From positions 41,319-105,318 of the forward strand of contig JAFZZI010000002.1 in NCBI GenBank assembly GCA_017615835.1: a stretch of 64,000 bases of DNA, read 5' to 3'. The notes below the pieces were generated by a model. That model worked only from the letters and a program-made list of their open reading frames with translations, had not been told where the DNA came from and did not search any database. The position numbers and the translations under genes were made by a program. Of the stretch, positions 58,942 through 64,000 are shown in pieces; the stretch's first letter is position 1, and every line of letters starts with the position of its first letter. This stretch comes from Bacteroidaceae bacterium (lineage in GTDB: Bacteria; Bacteroidota; Bacteroidia; Bacteroidales; Bacteroidaceae).

Positions 58942-59280
58942 TCACTTCTTTATCGGCGCATACCACTGGCTGTCATGATAGAACACGTCAAGCCCACAGC
59001 TGGTAGCAATGTCATGCTCCAGTTTGCAGCCGTGGCTCCACTGCCAATCCTTGCACATGTAGATAGCATCACACTCTATCAGCATGGCAATGTCAGCCTT
59101 CATGTGTTTGCTCCAGTGAACATCATACTCCAGCTTATTGTCAAGAGGGTTCACAACCTCATACCAGGGCATAAGTCTGTTTATCTCCTCTATCATCGCA
59201 GCAGCGTAAACACGCCTTTCATCAGCCTCGCGTCCTGTAATAGGTAAGCTCAAATACAGCTTCTTTTTCTTTTCCTCCAT
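58942..59280 (-). CDS. DUF4406 protein (nucleoside 2-deoxyribosyltransferase-like fold)
   Basis: 112 residues from ATG 59280 (MEEKKKKLYLSLPITGREAD), which lies four bases after the upstream stop; a longer version from 59304 would overlap it. The pattern LYLSLPITG, HWSKHMKADIAMLIECDAIY, and GCKLEHDIATSCGLDVFY belongs to DUF4406, related to nucleoside deoxyribosyltransferases. The conserved aspartate and the glutamate in GCKLEHD correspond to the active site in relatives. It could modify or degrade nucleotides; the substrate is unknown. Confidence 0.8.
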   Translation of the reverse strand: MEEKKKKLYLSLPITGREADERRVYAAAMIEEINRLMPWYEVVNPLDNKLEYDVHWSKHMKADIAMLIECDAIYMCKDWQWSHGCKLEHDIATSCGLDVFYHDSQWYAPIKK

Positions 59281-59284
59281 ATCG

Positions 59285-59653
59285 CTATTTGTTTTGAATT
59301 GCATAATAAAACTTATCCCTGGTCACGTCATAGTACTTTCTCTTGACACTAATCTGATACGTGCCATATCCACCCAGCAGCTCGCATAATCTGTTGCTCA
59401 GTTCAGCAGAGCATATACGTCCTGTATGGGCGCTCTTTGTCTTGATCCTGTAATCAGCAACATTGTCGGTACCACAAATCCACGCCTGACGGCCAGCATC
59501 GTCTGATACGGTCACCTCGGCATAGCGCCTGCGGTCACCGCCCACGCCCAGAAGCCGCATGGCCGCAGCGTTCAGCGTGCAGTAGTTCTTATACACACGT
59601 AACAGCGGAGCTGTACGCGGCATCTGGTCCGATATGCGCTGCATCTTAATCAT
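59285..59653 (-). CDS. Early phage protein, function unknown
   Basis: 122 residues, basic and beta-rich: CTLNAAAMRLLGVGGDRRRY, AEVTVSDDAGRQAWICGTDN and YQISVKRKYYDVTRDKFYYA. No membrane segment. Overlaps the preceding DnaA-like gene as ATGA and is followed by DUF4406, so it is part of the replication transcript. A nucleic-acid-binding role is possible from its basic strands. Confidence 0.65.
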   Translation of the reverse strand: MIKMQRISDQMPRTAPLLRVYKNYCTLNAAAMRLLGVGGDRRRYAEVTVSDDAGRQAWICGTDNVADYRIKTKSAHTGRICSAELSNRLCELLGGYGTYQISVKRKYYDVTRDKFYYAIQNK

Positions 59654-60138
59654 TGTATTATCAATCGTCTCGTTTTAACCTTGTTTTCAGGTCTGTCCTT
59701 TTTCAGCTCCAAGCTGATACGGTCCAGATGGTTGCTGATAGCATTCTTCTTACCCTCGGGCAGGTCACTTGCTATCTTACGTATAGCGTTCATGTGGTTT
59801 TTGATACGCTTCTCTCTGTTGGGCAGCATGATGTAGCTCTTGAATTTCTCGTTAATGATATTCTCCATCTGATAACCGCAAGGGGTTTCATCTATGATAG
59901 CATGGTACCGCTTGATGCCAGAATATACCGTAGCATGAACGCGCCTGAACACACGTCCAACCCTTACCAGACTCCATTGATACTCCTCACGTAATAGCGT
60001 ATACAGCATAGACCTTACAAAAGGCAGCGGTACCTGACGTGAGTCGCTTTTTATAGCCGATATAGAAAAACCGCTTGCTACAGCAGCTGCCTTAAGCAGG
60101 TGCGACAAAGTCTCATTATCCTCTTCTGTGTAAACCAT
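59650..60138 (-). CDS. DnaA C-terminal (domain IV)-like DNA-binding protein
   Basis: 162 residues. Residues 1-80 resemble domain IV of the replication initiator DnaA: helices VASGFSISAIKSDSRQVPLP and FVRSMLYTLLREEYQWSLVR, then VFRRVHATVYSGIKRYHA at about 63-80, which matches the DnaA signature helix (DHTTVLHA region). There is no ATPase domain, so it is not a complete initiator. The C-terminal half is basic and helical (NREKRIKNHMNAIRKIASDL). It may bind DnaA boxes at a phage or host origin, either helping replication or blocking host initiation. The DUF4373 gene follows directly upstream. Confidence 0.75.
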   Translation of the reverse strand: MVYTEEDNETLSHLLKAAAVASGFSISAIKSDSRQVPLPFVRSMLYTLLREEYQWSLVRVGRVFRRVHATVYSGIKRYHAIIDETPCGYQMENIINEKFKSYIMLPNREKRIKNHMNAIRKIASDLPEGKKNAISNHLDRISLELKKDRPENKVKTRRLIIQ

Positions 60139-60143
60139 AGCCT

Positions 60144-61220
60144 TTAATCCTTAATGATGTAACCAAAAAAACGAGCGCCCACGGACTTCTGCAGCTCTTT
60201 AACATCAGCCATGATAACATCCAGGTTGCGCTCCATCCACTCATACAGATTGTTTGTGGTAGGCAGCTCATATTGTCCGTTAACCGCCTGGCCGGGCTTG
60301 CAGTAATCATCCAGCAGCTCATACATCAAGTTGTATTCCTGACGTTCCGCCATCTTTACATACAGCGCCTCAACAAAAGCAGCCCACGCCGTATCATCCC
60401 AGCGCGCATCAGTCTGCTGGTCCTTACATTTGGATTGCCACATACGCGCAGCGGCAAACCATTGTTCAACACTCCAGTTGGCCGCCTCCTTGTGGTGCAT
60501 CAGGTTATATGCAATCAGGCGGTCTGTCTCAGCTACTGCGTGCTGCATGTGCAGCTGGAACGCCATATACGTAGCTACTTCAAGCGTCCACTCCGGCTTA
60601 CCGTCAGGCTGTCTTTTGTAAGGGATTTCAAGCTCTGTGTCGTGTAGTGTAAACACCACACAACTTTTCTTTTCTTTATTTTTAATTTCTTTTCTCTTTA
60701 CTTTTATTTTATTTAATGCCATAGGCAAATTATCACTTTTGCTATCGTTTTGCCATTCTTTGCCATTTTGAGCAGGGTTTTTGTCATCACCATTTTTCAT
60801 ATTTTCTTCATTTTTTGTGGTGTTATTTTTACTTTCTCTTTTAAATTTCTTTTCTTTTTTGCCATCATCTGAAAGAAAAGAACCCCAGCGGCCTGATGCG
60901 CCCTTGCGGCCAGCCTGCGACCTTATCTCACGCAGCTCCATACGCTCAATAAAACCCTTTGAGCTGAACTGCTTGCCGTCACGGCTTATCTCAAACAAAC
61001 CAAAATCCTCCACCACAGACTTGATAAGAGCCTTATCCTCGCGCAGATCATACGCAATCATGTCATAATCCCTGTCACTTGTATAACCACCCTCCTCACG
61101 CAATCTCTCCAGCAGCATGAAGTACACACCGTACCCGGCCGCTCCATGTGCCTGGCGTAGCCGCAGCAGTTTCTTGCTGTTCCTTGCGTTACTATCGTGA
61201 CTGAAATATGATGATGCCAT
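60144..61220 (-). CDS. DUF4373 (Lin1244/Lin1753-like) replication protein
   Basis: 358 residues. The N-terminal domain, SYFSHDSNARNSKKLLRLRQ, AAGYGVYFMLLERLREEGGY and YDLREDKALIKSVVEDFGLF, is a winged-helix of DUF4373 (DnaD N-terminal-like). A long basic, low-complexity linker (KEKKFKRESKNNTTKNEENM) follows. The C-terminal half resembles DnaD-type helicase-loading parts (NWSVEQWFAAARMWQSKCKD). By family it is involved in starting phage DNA replication, and the DnaA-like gene five bases downstream supports that. Helicase and polymerase genes are not in this window and may lie to the right. Confidence 0.82.
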   Translation of the reverse strand: MASSYFSHDSNARNSKKLLRLRQAHGAAGYGVYFMLLERLREEGGYTSDRDYDMIAYDLREDKALIKSVVEDFGLFEISRDGKQFSSKGFIERMELREIRSQAGRKGASGRWGSFLSDDGKKEKKFKRESKNNTTKNEENMKNGDDKNPAQNGKEWQNDSKSDNLPMALNKIKVKRKEIKNKEKKSCVVFTLHDTELEIPYKRQPDGKPEWTLEVATYMAFQLHMQHAVAETDRLIAYNLMHHKEAANWSVEQWFAAARMWQSKCKDQQTDARWDDTAWAAFVEALYVKMAERQEYNLMYELLDDYCKPGQAVNGQYELPTTNNLYEWMERNLDVIMADVKELQKSVGARFFGYIIKD

Positions 61221-61225
61221 ATATG

Positions 61226-61465
61226 CTACTTAATTGCTATCACGTTATGTTTAACCTTCAGCTGCCACGCCTCAATATCCTCCCTCTTGAACCATATTCC
61301 ATGACCGTTCCTGTAATGAGGAATCTCATCCACCATGTTACGCACGGTCTTAGGCTTAAAGCCCAGCAGCAGCGCCACATCGTCCACGTTAAGCACATTC
61401 TTGGCACCCAGCAGCGTCAGCTTCTTGATCTCATCCAGTTCGGTCTTTATTTCATTCAGGTCCAT
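61226..61465 (-). CDS. Small HTH protein, excisionase-like
   Basis: 79 residues from ATG 61465 (MDLNEIKTELDEIKK), one base after the stop of the radical SAM gene; a longer frame from 61543 lies inside that gene. A helical N-terminus precedes LLGAKNVLNVDDVALLLGFK and PKTVRNMVDEIPHYRNGHGI, the MerR/Xis-type winged helix (HTH_17) with conserved V..LLG.....V. Proteins of this type act as excisionases or as repressors. It lies at the start of the replication genes. A role with the integrase in excision is plausible but unproven. Confidence 0.78.
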   Translation of the reverse strand: MDLNEIKTELDEIKKLTLLGAKNVLNVDDVALLLGFKPKTVRNMVDEIPHYRNGHGIWFKREDIEAWQLKVKHNVIAIK

Positions 61466-61466
61466 A

Positions 61467-62462
61467 TCACCCTTTTTGAGTAAAGTAACTACTACAGCGA
61501 AAGCCTTTCCTCGGCTCAAACTCCTCAAACGAATGAGCAACAAAATGCGCTTTCTTGTTTACCCAACCGGCCATATCCTTCTGCCATTGCGGTATGGGAT
61601 TGTCTGGATTGTCAGGGTCACGGAAGGGCTGGGCGTAGGCATACACCTGCCTGCCCTCATGAGACTCTCGCACCTGACGCATCCTTACCCACCAGTGGTT
61701 GATGCGGCCGTAACACTCCTGGAAATCTCCGTTAAGCATGGTGTACAGGAAATACTGGCCGGTAAATCCATATCCGTTTATCAAGTCCATTGCCCGCTCG
61801 CAATCTTCTATCTGCTTGTGAGTGTCACAACCAAAACGGATTCTGTTATTGTCAAGCCATTTGATTTTAGCCAGCAGCTGTGCTATCTCATCTGTCACAA
61901 GCCGAGCATCCAGCGCTTGGTTAAAATCAATTCTCAGTTTAAGGTCTATGATCTTCTGAAGCTGTTCCAGACAATAGCTCCCTGCCGCCAGTATGTTATT
62001 ATCCATCAGTACCACCTTCTTGTTACCATTGGCTACGCGCTCAATATCCCAGTATGGTTTTATTGCGCCTTCTTTTCTCGGTACTACACACCACTTGCAT
62101 TTGTTGGGGCATCCGCGAGTAAGGAATCCGTATGATATATCTTTAGGTAGTAATGGATAGATAGAGTAATCAGGTTGCATATCATCAACCTCTTGCGGAA
62201 GTTTAGAGGTGATGTCATATCCGGTACCACCTCTTATCACCTTGTCAGCATCATAACTGCGCTCATCGTCAGGAGTAAAGTTGAATATCTTGGACTTGTA
62301 GATGATGTCATAGTGCTGCATCATAGGTATAGCCCACTCAACCATATCACCCTGCGCCTTATGCCACGCGGCAATCTTACAAAGCGCAAGGTTGGGATAT
62401 ATCGTAGCGCCCCATTTCTTCTTTGTCGCATGCCCATCTATGTCAGCCAATCCAATTCTCAT
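61467..62462 (-). CDS. Radical SAM protein with an N-terminal cobalamin-binding-like domain
   Basis: 331 residues from ATG 62462 (MRIGLADIDG). The N-terminal 110 residues (PNLALCKIAAWHKAQGDMVE, DADKVIRGGTGYD) resemble the cobalamin-binding half of B12-dependent radical SAM enzymes. FLTRGCPNKCKWCVVP holds the CxxxCxxC iron-sulfur motif at C118, C122 and C125. The barrel continues with RIDFNQALDARLVTDEIAQL. Such enzymes add methyl groups or make other difficult bonds. It lies two bases after the Dam-like methyltransferase gene, so a shared role in phage DNA modification is inferred. The substrate is unknown. Confidence 0.85.
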   Translation of the reverse strand: MRIGLADIDGHATKKKWGATIYPNLALCKIAAWHKAQGDMVEWAIPMMQHYDIIYKSKIFNFTPDDERSYDADKVIRGGTGYDITSKLPQEVDDMQPDYSIYPLLPKDISYGFLTRGCPNKCKWCVVPRKEGAIKPYWDIERVANGNKKVVLMDNNILAAGSYCLEQLQKIIDLKLRIDFNQALDARLVTDEIAQLLAKIKWLDNNRIRFGCDTHKQIEDCERAMDLINGYGFTGQYFLYTMLNGDFQECYGRINHWWVRMRQVRESHEGRQVYAYAQPFRDPDNPDNPIPQWQKDMAGWVNKKAHFVAHSFEEFEPRKGFRCSSYFTQKG

Positions 62463-62464
62463 AC

Positions 62465-63289
62465 TCAATCACTTTCCTGTTCGTCAAACAATGATGGGTA
62501 CGGCCGATAATTACAAACCAGGACCTCTTGCTTTCTCCTTGGCTGTTTGATTAAAGCCGGTATCATACACTTCTTCTCTATCACCCTGACAAACCACCTA
62601 TTGTCCTCAATGTATCGTGATAGAATATCAGACTGAAAGTTGCTGAGTATAAACTTGCCTTTAATTCCAGATAACACCTGCAGCAACTTTTCAAAATCCT
62701 CCGCTTGATAACCTTTGTAATGCTTCTGGTCACAATTTATGTACGATGGATCAAGGTAAAAGAAAGTATCAGGTGTGTCCCTTTCAGTAATCACATCAAG
62801 GGCATCCCTGCATGATATCTGCACGTATTTAAGCCTATCATATACAAGCGTAGAGAAATTCTTTCTATACGAGTCAAATCCTATACCGATGTGACTGCCA
62901 CCGGTACCATTGTCACGTTTCCATCCACCTCTCGGTGTAGCCATCATGCTCATGTTGGTAACAACCCATACAGCCCACGCTATATTAAGCTTGCTCTGAT
63001 GCTTAGGGTTGTTATATATGCGTTTAGCCTTGTTATATTCAGACTCGGAGTGCAGCGTGCATTGTATTTTCTCCTGCAGCCTATCAAAGTCCTGAACGCA
63101 GACCTTGTAAAAAGTAATCAGCAAGTCATTCCTGTCATTGATTACCTCCAGAAAAGACGGACCCTTGGCAAAGAAAACAGCCCCACCGCCAAAGAACGGC
63201 TCACAATATATCTTGTGCGGTGGCATCATACTAATGATGTCATCCGCCAGCTGCTGCTTACCTCCGTAGTATGTTATGGGCGTTTTCAT
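62465..63289 (-). CDS. DNA N6-adenine methyltransferase, Dam-like alpha class
   Basis: 274 residues. YYGGKQQLADDI (7-18) and EPFFGGGAVFF (30-40) form the SAM-binding half, and YLDPSYINC holds the catalytic motif D180-P-S-Y183. This SAM-before-catalytic order and the YGGK start define the D12/Dam alpha class; DPSY replaces DPPY, a variant known in active enzymes. The likely product is N6-methyladenine, perhaps at GATC, in phage DNA. The host flank carries a DpnII-like nuclease that cleaves unmethylated GATC, so this gene could protect phage DNA from it. The recognition sequence is inferred. Confidence 0.85.
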   Translation of the reverse strand: MKTPITYYGGKQQLADDIISMMPPHKIYCEPFFGGGAVFFAKGPSFLEVINDRNDLLITFYKVCVQDFDRLQEKIQCTLHSESEYNKAKRIYNNPKHQSKLNIAWAVWVVTNMSMMATPRGGWKRDNGTGGSHIGIGFDSYRKNFSTLVYDRLKYVQISCRDALDVITERDTPDTFFYLDPSYINCDQKHYKGYQAEDFEKLLQVLSGIKGKFILSNFQSDILSRYIEDNRWFVRVIEKKCMIPALIKQPRRKQEVLVCNYRPYPSLFDEQESD

Positions 63290-63303
63290 CTGATTGTCTT
63301 TAG

Positions 63304-63393
63304 CGGAAGGTGAGGGATTTGAACCCCCGATACGCTTATCACGTATGCCACGTTAGCGGTGTGGTGCTTTCAACCAGGCTCAGCCAACCTTCC
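63304..63393 (-). tRNA. tRNA-Ser(GCT), phage-borne, with C at position 33
   Basis: 90 bases fold as a class II tRNA. The acceptor stem GGAAGGT/ACCTTCC is followed by discriminator G; no CCA is encoded. A D-arm with GCT/AGC, an anticodon arm CCACA/CGTGG around loop CCGCTAA, a variable arm ATACG/CGTAT, and a T-arm GGGGG/CCCTC with TTCAAAT follow. The anticodon is GCT (63355-63357), for AGC and AGT serine codons. Position 33 is C instead of the near-universal U, and pair 31-39 is A-C. It lies between two phage genes, so it is not an attachment-site tRNA. Activity is uncertain because of C33. Confidence 0.82.
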
Positions 63394-63476
63394 ATGGGGT
63401 GCCTTTGCGTGCTTCACAGCAGACAAAGGCATGGGGATATAAAAAGGACGGTATTATCCTAAACAACAAGTATTCT

Positions 63477-64000
63477 TTATGTCTTTGTGTTCATATATTC
63501 TGTCTGGAGCTGCAGCTCTATCGTGTCCGCCAACTGCTCAATCACACTGCCACCATAGGCGGTATGAGTAAGCTCAATAAACTCCTTCACCGTAAAGCTG
63601 TCCGTCTTAACGTTAATACCATGTTCTTTGCAAAACTGCTCGCGGCCCATCATGCAGGAGCCAGTCAGCATTCCATGCCAGTTGAATAAATCCTGAGCAT
63701 CATATTTCTTCTCTCTATCCGGATGTTCATTTATGAAGCGCTCAATCTTCTTTTCAACAGGCATATTCTGTAGCTCCTTCGTCTGAGCGTCTGCATGAGC
63801 CTTAGACAAAGATTCACCATGTGCAAAGCTGTTACCAACCCTTGCAACATAACAGGGTGTAAAAGTCAAGTCATTGTTCAGGATGCGGCCTTGTGCGTAA
63901 GTACGGTGTACGCTGTCAATAAGAGTAGGTACGCTGTCAATACAATAGACCTTCTGACCGGCAAAAGATTTTACGCCATCGCCATCGCCATAGCCATAGC
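63477..64000 (-). CDS. Phage protein with Asp-Gly repeats and PCYVARVGN domain (5' end outside window)
   Basis: The frame is open to the window edge, giving the last 173 residues. It begins with YGYGDGDGDG-type repeats (bases 63975-64000), then KVYCIDSVPTLIDSVHRTYA, LTFTPCYVARVGNSFAHGES and FNWHGMLTGSCMMGREQFCK. Proteins with this C-terminal part recur in Bacteroidales phages and prophages with variable Asp-Gly repeat regions; I know no function. The TTG at 63869 is not the start, because the family sequence continues upstream. The repeat region could change length by slippage. Confidence 0.72.
   Translation of the reverse strand, partial: YGYGDGDGVKSFAGQKVYCIDSVPTLIDSVHRTYAQGRILNNDLTFTPCYVARVGNSFAHGESLSKAHADAQTKELQNMPVEKKIERFINEHPDREKKYDAQDLFNWHGMLTGSCMMGREQFCKEHGINVKTDSFTVKEFIELTHTAYGGSVIEQLADTIELQLQTEYMNTKT

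Larger units (their letters stand above)
3199..64000. mobile_element. Large Bacteroidales prophage (left end in window, right end beyond it)
   Basis: From the integrase rightward, nearly every gene belongs to phage integration, lysis, tail, head, packaging, replication or DNA modification, in operons typical of a tailed phage. Portal, large terminase, scaffold and capsid are intact, as are the long structural genes, so the element could be functional. No long tail tape-measure gene is visible. The giant polyvalent protein and internal virion protein candidates suggest a podovirus-like particle that ejects proteins with its DNA; this is inference. The left boundary lies between the non-coding region near 2930 and the integrase start. 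The right boundary is outside the window, because a phage-type gene is still open at base 64000. Confidence 0.9.

Noticed and set aside
63304-63393. tRNA as the prophage attachment site
   Set aside because: The integrase is at the far left and phage-type genes continue on both sides of the tRNA, so it is internal to the element.

Overview
The window is almost entirely one large prophage of a Bacteroidales bacterium (Bacteroides, Phocaeicola or Prevotella type), with about 3 kb of host DNA on the left. The host group is inferred from promoters of the form TAnnTTTG, AT-rich leaders without Shine-Dalgarno sequences, BspA-type leucine-rich repeats and phage families (DUF6549, DUF5675, DUF4373, giant polyvalent proteins) that I know mainly from Bacteroidales phages. 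No ribosomal or housekeeping gene is present to fix the genus.

Left flank (1-3198): the 3' end of a DpnII/MboI-family (GATC) restriction endonuclease gene, an unrecognised small gene, and a beta-class adenine methyltransferase of the DpnA type. Then come a broken tyrosine recombinase and a 0.7 kb non-coding stretch with a CG-alternating palindrome and five copies of an iteron-like box. The host-prophage junction (attL) should lie between about 2930 and 3198 but cannot be placed exactly.

Prophage: a tyrosine integrase (3199-4296, +) faces a long leftward late block. Reading leftward from 53459, the morphogenesis genes are small head or connector proteins, two internal virion protein candidates, a 6,134-residue polyvalent protein, a 953-residue structural protein, a beta-sandwich repeat protein, a small membrane/zinc protein and the portal. 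A rightward block (21327-24776) holds a small conserved protein, a rhomboid intramembrane protease, the large terminase and a small basic protein. Leftward again from 21206 are scaffold, major capsid, completion proteins, a coiled-coil fibre, a 2,125-residue receptor-binding-like protein with BspA repeats, the lysis genes (DUF5675 hydrolase, DUF6549 spanin-like, holin-like) and small virion-associated proteins.

Right end: a short rightward group (53684-54630) with its own promoter ends at a strong terminator. It converges on a leftward early block (64000-54848) carrying a radical SAM protein, a Dam-like methyltransferase, an excisionase-like HTH, a DUF4373 replication protein, a DnaA domain IV-like protein, a RuvC-like resolvase, an HNH nuclease, a DUF4406 protein, many small unrecognised genes and a phage-borne tRNA-Ser(GCT). 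The prophage runs past base 64000.

Most notable: (1) a complete rhomboid protease (Ser88/His133, GlpG-like spacing) in the packaging operon of a phage whose major capsid protein starts with a membrane segment resembling a rhomboid cleavage site; (2) a phage promoter module, GGCTAARATAGAC, exactly 22 nt, then a TAnnTTTG-like -7 box, at four leftward transcription units; (3) the giant polyvalent protein with a recurring IRFR-type module boundary motif and a probable gene encoded in another frame inside one of its linkers.
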